64,000 nucleotides of DNA from Deinococcus aquatilis DSM 23025 (lineage in GTDB: Bacteria; Deinococcota; Deinococci; Deinococcales; Deinococcaceae), in the NCBI RefSeq assembly GCF_000378445.1, contig NZ_KB899701.1, positions 1 through 64,000 of the forward strand. The letters are read 5' to 3'. Position numbers and translations under genes: made by a program. A model generated the notes under the pieces. That model was not told the DNA's origin, ran no database searches, and saw only the letters and a program-made list of their open reading frames with translations. Shown piece by piece: positions 55,975-64,000 of the stretch. The number at the start of each line of letters is the position of its first letter. Position 1 is the stretch's first letter.

Positions 55975-56475
55975 ATGAACGACGACACCCAGACTCAGAC
56001 CACCGAGACCGAAACCCCCACCACGTCCACCCAGACGGAAACTCAGGGCACCACGTTCACCCAAGCCGACGTTGACCGCATTGTGGCCGAGCGACTTGCC
56101 CGTGACCGGAAGCAGCAGCAGGAAGCCTCCAAAGCCGAGGCCGCGAAAGCTGCCCTCAGTGCTGAAGAACGCGTCAAGGCCGAGAAGGAAGAGGCTGAAC
56201 GTGAACGCGACGAGGCCCGCAAAGAAGCCCGCGAGGCTCGGTACCGCGCCGATCTGAAAGGTGAAGTGGTGGACGTGAATGCCGCCCTGAAACTGATCAA
56301 TGACGAAAAACACGTCAAGGACGGCGCTGTTGACGTGAAGGCCCTGCTCAAAGATTTCCCGTTTCTCGCCCCAGCCCGTACCACCACGCCCGGCGCGGGT
56401 GGCGTGCAGGGAACCGATGCACCCGACACCAGCACCCTTGCTGGCGCGATGGCTGCTGACGGCATCAAGTTCTAA
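55975..56475 (+). CDS. Capsid scaffolding protein
   Basis: 166 residues. Thr/Glu-rich start, then a long coiled coil (about 30-95, ERVKAEKEEAERERDEARKE), then a C-terminal domain with Pro/Gly and GIKF end. This layout is the phage scaffold (DUF4355-like) that guides capsid assembly, placed just before the major capsid gene. Confidence 0.82.
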   Translation: MNDDTQTQTTETETPTTSTQTETQGTTFTQADVDRIVAERLARDRKQQQEASKAEAAKAALSAEERVKAEKEEAERERDEARKEAREARYRADLKGEVVDVNAALKLINDEKHVKDGAVDVKALLKDFPFLAPARTTTPGAGGVQGTDAPDTSTLAGAMAADGIKF

Positions 56476-56486
56476 GGAGTATTCAT

Positions 56487-57503
56487 ATGGCTCTAGGTAA
56501 TGAAATTTTCGGACGCCCCGCCCTGCTCGACATCCAAGGCCGCGTGCAGAGCAACACCAGCACTTACGTCGCCACCGCCATCCTGCGGGCCAGTGCCCTG
56601 CTGCAACTGCTGACCTTTGACACCACCCGTGACCTCACCAAGGTCTACAAGCGTCAGCAACTGGCCCGCGTCGGACAGCTGCGCGGTCTGAACACCGATT
56701 ACGCGCCCAAGTTCGCCGGCGGCGAAACGCAGATCACCACCAACCTCGCCATTCTGGGCGATGCCTACGAGTGGGACCGGGTGCTGGGTGCAGTCGATCC
56801 GGCCCAGATCGATGCCCAGATCGAAGCGATGGCCCCCGGCATCGGCAACCGGTACAGCGACCTGCTGGTGAACGGCAGCCGTACCGCCAACGGCTTGGAA
56901 TTCGACGGCCTGAGCGTGCTGGCCGAAGCCATCGGCGGCAACAGCGTCGTGACCGGGCTGGATCTGACCATCAGCGACACCGGCAATAACTTGGTGTTTC
57001 GTCGCAACTACGCCAAGCTGACCAAGGCAATTCGTCAGATGGTGGCGCTGGGCCTCAAGCCTGTCGTGATCGGCAACACCGATGTTCAGAACGCGATTGA
57101 TCTCGCCGGTGAACTGGTGGCGGCCAACACCATCAGCGACTATTTCAACCGTCAGCAGGTCACGACCATCGCGGGCGCGGCCATGATCGATTCGGGGATG
57201 GCGAACATCTACGGCACGCCCACGACGGTCAACGGGCGTCAGGTGTACCCCGTGGAACAGCGTGAAGTCATCCCCTCCGACACCACCAGCGGTGTGGTCA
57301 CCGACATCTACGTGGTCGGCATCGGCGTCGGCGGCGTGACGGGCCTGACTCTGGACGGCTTCGACGCTCGCAGCCCCGTGCGCTTCTCGACCGCTCGCAC
57401 TGATGCTGGTGCAGTCCGCCGCGCCGAAATGGAAATCGTGGCCGGTGCGGCAGTCGTCGATGAACGCGCCGTGGTGAAGTTCAGCGACGCCAAGGTCGGC
57501 TAA
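56487..57503 (+). CDS. Major capsid protein
   Basis: 338 residues, ATG 56487 after taaggag. Matches the size and position of HK97-fold capsid proteins: N-arm, central domain, and C-terminal region (VVDERAVVKF). Predicted HK97 fold, based on position and the typical spacing of the scaffold. The sequence is Deinococcus-phage-like, not close to well known ones. Confidence 0.85.
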   Translation: MALGNEIFGRPALLDIQGRVQSNTSTYVATAILRASALLQLLTFDTTRDLTKVYKRQQLARVGQLRGLNTDYAPKFAGGETQITTNLAILGDAYEWDRVLGAVDPAQIDAQIEAMAPGIGNRYSDLLVNGSRTANGLEFDGLSVLAEAIGGNSVVTGLDLTISDTGNNLVFRRNYAKLTKAIRQMVALGLKPVVIGNTDVQNAIDLAGELVAANTISDYFNRQQVTTIAGAAMIDSGMANIYGTPTTVNGRQVYPVEQREVIPSDTTSGVVTDIYVVGIGVGGVTGLTLDGFDARSPVRFSTARTDAGAVRRAEMEIVAGAAVVDERAVVKFSDAKVG

Positions 57504-57676
57504 TGGCTGCCAGCAAAGCGTCCGTTGCGGCGCGAGTTGGGTCTATTGCTAACCGCAATGTGGCGGCCTACACGCCGCCGACCGCGCCCGCCAACATCAC
57601 CCACGCTGCGATTGCCAAGGCTGAGGTCAAAACCCTCAGCCCTGTGCATCCCCTCGGCACTGTTAAGGAGGCCTGA
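57503..57676 (+). CDS. Small head protein, unknown
   Basis: 57 residues from ATG 57503 overlapping the capsid stop (TAATG). Ala/Lys rich. Could be a decoration or connector piece. Confidence 0.5.
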   Translation: MAASKASVAARVGSIANRNVAAYTPPTAPANITHAAIAKAEVKTLSPVHPLGTVKEA

Positions 57677-57678
57677 TC

Positions 57679-58035
57679 GTGAGTAAGGCATCTGAAGCGG
57701 CCCGCGCCCGCATGATCACCGACGTGCCGCGTGTGCCCACCATTCAGCCTGTCCAGGCCGTGAACCGGGCCAAGCAGGAGGTAGGGGTTCCCACTGCGCC
57801 CACCGATCCACAAAGCCCCAACGGGGTGGCCGAGGTCAACGGGCAGCCTGTAGCAGGCCAGGACACGCCCAGTAGGCCTCTGCCTGAAGGGTTGACTCCT
57901 GCGGCCCGCGCTGCCCTGGAAGGCGCAGGTCTGACCACGCTGGAATTGGCCCTGGCCAAGACTGACGCGGAGCTGGATGCGATTCCCCAGATCGGTGAAG
58001 CCACCATTACCGCGCTCCGGGCTGCGGGGCAGTAA
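57679..58035 (+). CDS. Head protein with C-terminal HhH-like region
   Basis: 118 residues from GTG 57679, with aaggagg just before it. The N-terminal half is Pro/Gln rich; the C-terminal half (ALEGAGLTTLELALAKTDAELDAIPQIGEATI) looks like a helix-hairpin-helix. Function unknown. Confidence 0.55.
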   Translation: MSKASEAARARMITDVPRVPTIQPVQAVNRAKQEVGVPTAPTDPQSPNGVAEVNGQPVAGQDTPSRPLPEGLTPAARAALEGAGLTTLELALAKTDAELDAIPQIGEATITALRAAGQ

Positions 58036-58376
58036 TGGAGCGGGCCGCTGCTTTGGGCGTGCTGGAGCGCTATGCCCCTGAGCTGAGCGAACCGGCACGG
58101 GGTGCCCTGCTGGATGAACAGAGCGTCACGCGCCGGGTCGGTGGCCAAGACCAGGTGCTGCTCGATCCATATGCCGCAGCGGTGGCCCATCTGATGAACC
58201 CGGCCACCGTGAAGGCCCGCACCGAAGGCTCAGTCAGTGAGACCTACATCGACCCAGAGAAGGTGGCCGCTTACCTGCAAGGGGAAAGTCTCCGGCTGCG
58301 CGAGTGCTGGCCAGCTGCAGACGTGTCCAGCACGACCACCGACTTCGACTACACCATCACCGTGCTGGGTTGGTAG
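58035..58376 (+). CDS. Head-tail connector-like protein
   Basis: 113 residues, sharing one base with the previous stop. Position and size are those of a head-tail connector or adaptor (gp6-like). No clear motif. Confidence 0.55.
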   Translation: MERAAALGVLERYAPELSEPARGALLDEQSVTRRVGGQDQVLLDPYAAAVAHLMNPATVKARTEGSVSETYIDPEKVAAYLQGESLRLRECWPAADVSSTTTDFDYTITVLGW

Positions 58377-58379
58377 GCC

Positions 58380-58700
58380 GTGCCACGCGGCAAGTTGAAG
58401 CCAGTGTCAGAAGAAGTGGCACAACTTCTGACTGAAGCCGTCGGCACACCCGACGCGCTGGGGCAGCGGCTCAAAAGCTGGATTCCCAATGCTGGAATCA
58501 TCGTCGGCGTCCAACCCTTGGGCGCAGAAGAGCAGGAACGCATGGGGTTGACGGCTGGGGTCGAACGTCTGCGCGTGCAGCTGCCACCCACCCAACTGTT
58601 TCAAGTGGGAGGGCGGCTGCGACTGCGAGGCCGTGACTGGAAAGCCGTCCGGGTCGAAGCGTGGTCAAGTTACACGCTCGCTGTGTGTGAGGGGGTTTAA
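58380..58700 (+). CDS. Head closure-like protein
   Basis: 106 residues from GTG 58380. C-terminal beta-rich part (VGGRLRLRGRDWKAVRVEAWSSY) fits a head-completion fold. Confidence 0.55.
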   Translation: MPRGKLKPVSEEVAQLLTEAVGTPDALGQRLKSWIPNAGIIVGVQPLGAEEQERMGLTAGVERLRVQLPPTQLFQVGGRLRLRGRDWKAVRVEAWSSYTLAVCEGV

Positions 58701-58880
58701 GTGGAACAGTACCGAGTCAAGAAGCGGTTCACAGACCGCAATACAGGGGAGACCCATCAACGGGGTGATCTGATCCGGGTCACAGACGAACGCGCCCAGG
58801 AACTCCAGGAGGCGGGCCACCTGCCTGCCACGCCTGTCAAAGAGTCAGACGCCCCGGCAGAGCCTGAACCTGAGGCCTGA
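58701..58880 (+). CDS. Small structural or accessory protein
   Basis: 59 residues from GTG 58701. Too short to be assigned; acidic, Pro/Glu-rich C-terminus. Confidence 0.5.
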   Translation: MEQYRVKKRFTDRNTGETHQRGDLIRVTDERAQELQEAGHLPATPVKESDAPAEPEPEA

Positions 58881-58882
58881 GC

Positions 58883-59164
58883 ATGGGCACCTTCCGTGCT
58901 CAGCACATTCGGGTTGCGGTCATACAACTGGCTGAGCAGCGAGCGGCAGTGAAAGCCCAGCAACTCCGGAACGAAATGGTGCTGCTGGCTCCTGTCGATA
59001 CCGGACGCCTGCGCCAGAGCATCAACGTGCAGAAGATTGGCAAAGGGCATTACCGCGTGGGCACCAACGTGAACTACGCGCCGTTCGTCGAATTCGGCAC
59101 CCGCTACATGCGGGCGCAACCGTTCATGCGACCTGCCATAGAGAAGGTGTTCCCAAATGGCTGA
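58883..59164 (+). CDS. HK97 gp10-like tail completion protein
   Basis: 93 residues. The pattern LLAPVDTGRLRQSI then NYAPFVEFGTRYM is the clear hallmark of the HK97_gp10_like family, which joins head and tail. Confidence 0.85.
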   Translation: MGTFRAQHIRVAVIQLAEQRAAVKAQQLRNEMVLLAPVDTGRLRQSINVQKIGKGHYRVGTNVNYAPFVEFGTRYMRAQPFMRPAIEKVFPNG

Positions 59165-59504
59165 TCTGGCGAGCACCATCATCGCGGCGAGGGTGGCCCT
59201 GCTGAAGGCTTTCCCTCCAGGAGTGGGACCACCCATCTTCCTGGAGCGTGATCCTGATCCGCCGGGTGAGCAGGCAGAGGCAATCATCTTGCAGCCCGTC
59301 TCCGACACTGCGCTGCCTGCTTATGGTCTCAGGCCCACCACCAAATTGATTCAGGTCACCTGCTACGCGCCGACGTTGCTGCGTGCCCTGTCTCTGACCA
59401 CTGAGGTTACGGCTGCACTGCGACCTCTCGGCCTCCGCTTCATTCAATCCCGGCCCGCGCCTGATCCTGAGTTTACGGGTCAGGTCAGCGACTACCGGGC
59501 GTAG
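59157..59504 (+). CDS. Tail terminator-like protein
   Basis: 115 residues from ATG 59157. Position after gp10 and beta-rich sequence fit a tail terminator. Overlaps gp10 by eight bases. Confidence 0.6.
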   Translation: MADLASTIIAARVALLKAFPPGVGPPIFLERDPDPPGEQAEAIILQPVSDTALPAYGLRPTTKLIQVTCYAPTLLRALSLTTEVTAALRPLGLRFIQSRPAPDPEFTGQVSDYRA

Positions 59505-59513
59505 GAGAATCAC

Positions 59514-59999
59514 ATGGCCCTCGATACCATTACCGGTGAAACCAGCAAATTCCGATTCGTGGTGCTGACTGCGCCGACCCTGGTGCGGCCCACCGATTTC
59601 ACCACGGCAGCCAAAGAACTGCCTGAACTGACGACCAGCGACATGCCTGCCACGGTCAGCACCAAAACTGACCCAGTCTCCAAGATGTATGGTTCTCCCG
59701 CTGCGGGCGACGGCGTGACGTGGGCCAAGCCCAAGCCGGATCAGGCCAGCTGGACGGCCAGCCTGAGCGGCAACGTTCAGCCTACGGATGCCGAACGCGC
59801 CAACATGGAAGCGTTGCGGGCAGCCCTGGGGAAATACATCTGGCTCGAACAGACCATGAACGAAGACACCACCAATGAAGGTGGCTGCGCCCTCGTGACC
59901 AGCCGGGGTAAACCCGTCGGCGCGGATGCGGTGGTCACGTTCAGCATCGGCCTGACGGGTTACGGCCCCAATTTCCTCGACACTGGCGCGATTGCCTAA
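59514..59999 (+). CDS. Major tail tube protein
   Basis: 161 residues with aggag before ATG 59514. The size, place and Gly/Thr-rich beta chain (MALDTITGETSKFRFVVLTA) fit the tail tube protein that forms the siphovirus tube. Confidence 0.75.
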   Translation: MALDTITGETSKFRFVVLTAPTLVRPTDFTTAAKELPELTTSDMPATVSTKTDPVSKMYGSPAAGDGVTWAKPKPDQASWTASLSGNVQPTDAERANMEALRAALGKYIWLEQTMNEDTTNEGGCALVTSRGKPVGADAVVTFSIGLTGYGPNFLDTGAIA

Positions 60000-60239
60000 A
60001 TGGAGTTGATCGCCACGACTCGCCCTGAGCCGGTGGCCTTTGCCTATGGAGCGTCCCTCAAACAAGAGGGGCGCTTCTTGCAGTGTGGCTGGTTGCTGGT
60101 CAAGAAGGGCAACACCCGGAAAACGCTGATCCTGCGTGATCCGGACACCAAACAGAGATACCGCGTCAAGTTGCCCAAAGCTGCCGTCGGCAACAGCCGC
60201 AACTTGCGATTTTCAAAAGAACCCCTGGAGGTTGTATGA
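60000..60239 (+). CDS. Small tail protein, unknown
   Basis: 79 residues from ATG 60000, sharing one base with the preceding stop. Basic, beta-like. Overlaps the next start. Confidence 0.5.
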   Translation: MELIATTRPEPVAFAYGASLKQEGRFLQCGWLLVKKGNTRKTLILRDPDTKQRYRVKLPKAAVGNSRNLRFSKEPLEVV

Positions 60240-60700
60240 AGCCACTTGACATCACGGGTACGCAGACCAAGATGCTGCGCCTACCGGTCACCGACGATAC
60301 CCGCGAGGCGCTTGCTGAACAGGGGATTGCTGCACCTGAATTCATCGTCCTGCATCTGCGCGAGGCCACTTTCCGGGAACGTGAGAAGTTCAACCAGATG
60401 CAGCAGACCAAGAACACCACAGATACGCAATACATGGAGTGGCTGGGCAGCCTGATCACGCGGCGCACCGCTGAGCCTCTTGACCCTGTGGTGGTGGCGG
60501 AATTTGTGCGGGATCTGCATCCCACCCAGATCGCTCAGTTGACCTACGCCTACATCAGTGGGGAGGCCATTGAAGACCCAAAAGCGCAGGAAGCGCTGGC
60601 ACAGGTGGTGAAGAACCAGACGATGACGATGGCGATGCCAGTGCTGACCGCCTTAGCGAGCGTCGCACCCTTGCCCTTCTCGCCCACCTCTACGGCGTAA
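60236..60700 (+). CDS. Tail assembly chaperone (G-like)
   Basis: 154 residues from ATG 60236. Position and composition fit the first of a lambda G/GT-type pair. It ends with TAA at 60698-60700. The -1 frame overlaps it from 60574. Confidence 0.65.
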   Translation: MKPLDITGTQTKMLRLPVTDDTREALAEQGIAAPEFIVLHLREATFREREKFNQMQQTKNTTDTQYMEWLGSLITRRTAEPLDPVVVAEFVRDLHPTQIAQLTYAYISGEAIEDPKAQEALAQVVKNQTMTMAMPVLTALASVAPLPFSPTSTA

Positions 60701-60735
60701 GACCGTGGGAAGTTGAGCTTCTGAAGCCTGCCCAG

Positions 60736-61056
60736 TTGGAAGCGCTGACCTCACAGATGGGCTTTGTCCGGTACCAGCGGGACTTGCCTGCCATGAACTA
60801 CCACTTCGGCAAGCTGGGCGCAGCGGGTTGGAAGGCTCTGGTGGAACCGGATGACACCCCCGCCGATCCTTATCAGGAGCGGGCGCGGAACATCTGGTTT
60901 GCCGGGTATGACCTGCCTGAGCTGAAGGCCCGCAAGGTCAGCAAAGGTGTGAGGCGCGATTTCAAGCGGGCGCTGAAGAAAAAGCGCGTGCCCAATTGGG
61001 TGCTCAATCTGATCTCGGCAGACGAATTCAAGCAACTGGGAGGTGACGAGAAATGA
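60736..61056 (+). CDS. Tail assembly chaperone extension (T-like, via -1 frameshift)
   Basis: The open frame extends upstream to 60574 and reads RRTLALLAHLYGVRPWEVELLK and then the listed region, strongly protein-like, yet it has no good start before TTG 60736. A -1 shift from the G-like gene would fuse them, as in lambda gpGT. No XXXYYYZ heptamer was found between 60574 and 60700; cacccttgcccttc at 60666-60679 is a candidate only by its repeats. Confidence 0.6.
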   Translation: MEALTSQMGFVRYQRDLPAMNYHFGKLGAAGWKALVEPDDTPADPYQERARNIWFAGYDLPELKARKVSKGVRRDFKRALKKKRVPNWVLNLISADEFKQLGGDEK

Positions 61057-64000
61057 CGAGCGGCGGCGGAATAGGCGGGCAGGTTGATGTGGCGTATGTA
61101 GATGTCATCGCCCGGACAGACGAGCAGAGCCTGCGCCAGATGGAAGCGGCTGTCGAACAGGCCGGGGCCACTGCTGGCGAGAAGGGTGGCAGTGGCCTGA
61201 AAGGGGCGCTGTCAGGCGCAATTGCGGGGCTGCCGGGGTTGGCTGTGGCTGCCGCTGCGGCGATAGGAACGGCGCTGGTGAGTGGCTTAGCGGCCAGCGT
61301 GGGCATCGCGCAGCAGGTTAATCAGGGCATCCTGGATCTGCAAGCCAGTCTGGGCGTGACGGCTGAGGAAGCCAAGGGGCTGGGCGAGGTTGCCAAGCGC
61401 GTCTTCGGCAACAACTGGGGCGGCGACCTGGCCGAAGCTCAGCAGGCTGTGGCGAACGTCCGGAAGGAAATCAAGGGGCTATCAGATACCGACCTGCAAG
61501 CGGTCACCGAAGGGTCTCTGGCGATTGCTGAACGGTTCGAGGAAGATCAGAGCAAAGTTGCTGCGGCTGTTCAGGCCTTGATGAAAGCGACGGGGCAGAG
61601 CGCTCAAGAGTCACTGGATTTCATTTCGGCTGGCTTCCAGAAGGGTCTCAACAGCAGTGGAGACTTCCTCGATACGCTCCAGGAATATTCTCCACAATTC
61701 GAGAAGGCCAAAATTACAGGGGATGCCCTGTTCAGCCTGTTGGAAACGGGTGCAGCAAAAGGCGCACTGGGGACTGACAAGATTGCCGACGCCTTCAAAG
61801 AATTCGGGTTGACCCTGATCGATGTCAGTGATGACAGCAAAGGCGTGTATGCCGAGCTGGGCCTGAATCAGCAAAAGCTGGTGGATCAGGTGAATGCAGG
61901 CAGCCTCACGCAGGCACAGGCATTCCAGATGGTCACCGATAAATTGAAAGGGGTGCAGGGAGTTGCAGACCGCACCCGGATCGCTTCGGCCATCTTCGGT
62001 GGTGCAGGCGAGGATTTCGGCCCCGGCCTCACCCAGCTCGACATCACGAAAACCAAAATCAGTGACCTGAAGGGCGCAACCGATACGGTCAAGAATGCGA
62101 CCAATACGCTGCAAGGCACCTTCCAGACCGCGTGGCGTCAGGTGCAGTTGGCCCTCGAACCGGCTGGGCAGGAACTGCTGAAACTGGTCAACGATGTGAT
62201 GCCCGCTGTCTCGGCTGGCCTGAACAGACTTGGCCCCATCGTGACCAGCGTGGTGCGCTTCTTGGTCGATGGCTTCCGCCAGGGCCGTGAGACCGCTGAG
62301 CAGTTCGCACCGCAGTTCAATCAGGCTCTGAATGCGGTCCAGCCGGTAGTGTTGGCTCTGGGCAGCCTGTTCGTAACCACCTTCAACCTGATTAAGACGC
62401 TCTGGGAAACCGTGCTGCGGCCTGCCTTCACGGCCATCCTGCCCATCGTCAGCACGGTGTTCGGCGGGATTGCTAGCGTGGTGGGAACGACCATCACCAC
62501 CGTCACCAACATCGTGAATGCAGTCTCTGCGCTCTTGCGCGGCGACTGGTCTAAAGCATGGGAATTTCTGGCCGGGGCTGTGGTGGGGGCGCTGGCCGGG
62601 GTGGAGAAGTACCTGACCGACTTCCTGCCCAAGATTCTGAAGCTGGGCGGCGATCTGGCAACCCAGTTGATTGCTGGGATGCAGAAAGGGCTGGACGGGC
62701 TACAAGCCATGATCCTGAGTGCGCTCGCCAAGGCATTGACGACCTTGGGCGATAACTTGCCCCCGATCTTGCAGCCATTGGCTCAGAAGCTGGCACAGGC
62801 CGCGCAGGATGCCGCCGACGCCAATGTGGCCCCTGCTGTGACCTTGCGCCGCTTGCCTGTGCAAGGGCCACAGACAGGGGATGTAGCTGGCCCTACATCA
62901 GACACCAACAGTAGCGAGTATCAGAGCGCCGTGGCCCTGCAAGCCTTACGTGCCACAGGCTTAAAGACGGCTGATGACGTGGTGAATTTCTGCGCCCAAT
63001 GGGTGCGCCTGACGCTGGGCAAGGCAGATGAGCGCATCGCCCCCCTGATCAACAAGCTTTTTCAGACGGACGCCAATGGGGACGGCGATATCGAAGCGCG
63101 TGACGCCGCTCTCAACGTCAAGAAGGCCGGACTGCTGCGGGAGTACACCGGGCCAGACGACCTGAAACCGGGTGACACAGTTTTTTATACGTCCAACGGG
63201 CAAAACCATGTGGGGATCTTCATCGGTGGCCGACTGGTCAGAGGAAACAATGCCGTCACCTATGAACAGAACGGCGGACAATTTGACCGGAATGGTAATC
63301 CCATCAGCAAGGGCGTCAACCCTGTAGGGAACGTCGATATCGATACGCTGGGCAAGGTATCTGGCATTCTGCGGGCCAATGACCTGGCGCTGCTGGCCAA
63401 GCTGCCTGATCGCAGTGGCGCTACTCCCCAGCCATCCCCATCGGGAACCGCTACCTATGGCACGGCTGCGGGTGCAGGGGCAGGGGTCAACATCACCGTG
63501 CCGCTGCCCACTGCCGCTGAGCAGAAGGAATACAACTTCAAGCTGGCTGATTACCTGAAGTATCAGAAGGACGTGTTGGCGCTGGCAGGCGAACTCCAGA
63601 AGGCAGAAGAGGCCCACAACACTGAGCTGGCCCAGAGAGTCCAGGAACGCATCGACCTCTACATAGGCGAGAACGATGCCAAGCGTGGGGCCGTTGAATT
63701 TGCCAAAAAGGTACTGGCCGACCGGGCTGCCCTGGAAGATGCGGCCAATAAGAAAGAAGAGGAAACCACCCTTCAACGGGAACAGCGTGTGGCACGTGAG
63801 CAGGCCGCTCAAGCCAAGCTGACCGCCGATATTCGCAAGGCCAGCAGTACGCGCCTGGACGCCATCATTTCGGCAGGCGTCAAGCAGGAAGGCGACCTGG
63901 CCCGAATCAATGCTGCAGCCTCTGAGCTGGAGCGCCGCGGGGCACTCTCGGAACAGGCGGCAGCCAAGGCGAAAGCAGCCCGTGAGCAAGATGACAAAGA
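61053..64000 (+). CDS. Tape measure protein with embedded Cys-His peptidase-like domain (partial)
   Basis: Runs from ATG 61053 past the window edge: 982 residues seen. The N-terminus has an Ala/Gly-rich hydrophobic stretch (ALSGAIAGLPGLAVAAAAAIG), followed by helical TMP-type sequence and further hydrophobic segments. At 647 a Cys (NFCAQWVR) and at 719 a His (NHVGIF) flank PGDTVFYT, a CHAP or NlpC/P60-like pattern that would cut peptidoglycan during injection. An EF-hand-like loop DANGDGDIEARD lies at 673-684. The last 130 residues are a coiled coil. Confidence 0.85.
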   Translation, partial: MTSGGGIGGQVDVAYVDVIARTDEQSLRQMEAAVEQAGATAGEKGGSGLKGALSGAIAGLPGLAVAAAAAIGTALVSGLAASVGIAQQVNQGILDLQASLGVTAEEAKGLGEVAKRVFGNNWGGDLAEAQQAVANVRKEIKGLSDTDLQAVTEGSLAIAERFEEDQSKVAAAVQALMKATGQSAQESLDFISAGFQKGLNSSGDFLDTLQEYSPQFEKAKITGDALFSLLETGAAKGALGTDKIADAFKEFGLTLIDVSDDSKGVYAELGLNQQKLVDQVNAGSLTQAQAFQMVTDKLKGVQGVADRTRIASAIFGGAGEDFGPGLTQLDITKTKISDLKGATDTVKNATNTLQGTFQTAWRQVQLALEPAGQELLKLVNDVMPAVSAGLNRLGPIVTSVVRFLVDGFRQGRETAEQFAPQFNQALNAVQPVVLALGSLFVTTFNLIKTLWETVLRPAFTAILPIVSTVFGGIASVVGTTITTVTNIVNAVSALLRGDWSKAWEFLAGAVVGALAGVEKYLTDFLPKILKLGGDLATQLIAGMQKGLDGLQAMILSALAKALTTLGDNLPPILQPLAQKLAQAAQDAADANVAPAVTLRRLPVQGPQTGDVAGPTSDTNSSEYQSAVALQALRATGLKTADDVVNFCAQWVRLTLGKADERIAPLINKLFQTDANGDGDIEARDAALNVKKAGLLREYTGPDDLKPGDTVFYTSNGQNHVGIFIGGRLVRGNNAVTYEQNGGQFDRNGNPISKGVNPVGNVDIDTLGKVSGILRANDLALLAKLPDRSGATPQPSPSGTATYGTAAGAGAGVNITVPLPTAAEQKEYNFKLADYLKYQKDVLALAGELQKAEEAHNTELAQRVQERIDLYIGENDAKRGAVEFAKKVLADRAALEDAANKKEEETTLQREQRVAREQAAQAKLTADIRKASSTRLDAIISAGVKQEGDLARINAAASELERRGALSEQAAAKAKAAREQDDK

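Larger units (their letters stand above)
35286..64000. mobile_element. Siphovirus-type prophage, left part
   Basis: It begins after tRNA-Val with an integrase and runs to the window end within the tape measure gene. The order is integrase, repressor region, replication, small genes, terminase, portal, capsid, tail. Lysis and tail-tip genes and the right attachment site are outside the window. Confidence 0.92.

Overview
The window looks like a chromosome segment of a Deinococcus species. The sequence is GC-rich. Several genes begin a few bases after a TANNNT -10 box, as in the leaderless mRNAs known from Deinococcus. The gene content also fits: MinD/MinE, RodA, a gnd-zwf-opcA-pgl operon, GlgA, PilD, many GNAT acetyltransferases and an insulinase-like protease. 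All assignments were made by reading the sequence; no database search was run.

Positions 1-294 are the end of an IS5-like element whose transposase appears to have lost its catalytic Glu. About 295-590 is a low-GC stretch that starts with a terminal repeat shared with a second, MITE-like element at 31736-32018. Positions 700-34914 are host chromosome. They hold a periplasmic binding protein, an RGG-rich disordered protein, an S9 peptidase, an M20 peptidase, a PIG-L deacetylase, three overlapping double-GNAT paralogues (8656-11725), a degenerate Nudix protein, a VUT transporter, PilD, RimO, MinD-MinE-RodA, an M16 protease, the oxidative pentose phosphate operon (gnd, zwf, opcA, pgl), a sensor kinase, a TrmJ-like methyltransferase, another GNAT and glycogen synthase. 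Two tRNA genes, Met(CAU) and Val(CAC), follow at 35095-35285.

From about 35286 to the end of the window lies a siphovirus-type prophage of more than 28.7 kb, inserted next to tRNA-Val. Its left end carries an integrase, an AT-rich secreted cargo protein, and an ImmA/IrrE-family protease beside an XRE repressor. The repressor faces a Cro-like gene across two TTTATAG operators. The repressor tail resembles DdrO, the Deinococcus DNA-damage repressor that is cleaved by IrrE, so induction may follow the same logic. The early region has a run of tiny overlapping genes, an SSB-like protein, a RecD-like helicase, an ASCH protein and a P4/D5-type primase-helicase. It is followed by a 280-bp array of GGTGACAG repeats, a candidate replication origin. 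Then come small genes, an HJR-like nuclease and the packaging and structural module: TerS, TerL, portal, a small HExxH protein, MuF-like protein, scaffold, capsid, connectors, tail tube, tail assembly chaperones with a likely -1 frameshift, and a tape measure that runs off the end.

Between the MuF-like and scaffold genes is a short gene with the Acb2/Tad1 (anti-CBASS cyclic nucleotide sponge) signature. A perfect 13-bp tandem duplication shifts its frame, and removing one copy would restore a 66-residue protein. This gene and the DdrO/IrrE-like switch are the two most interesting findings.
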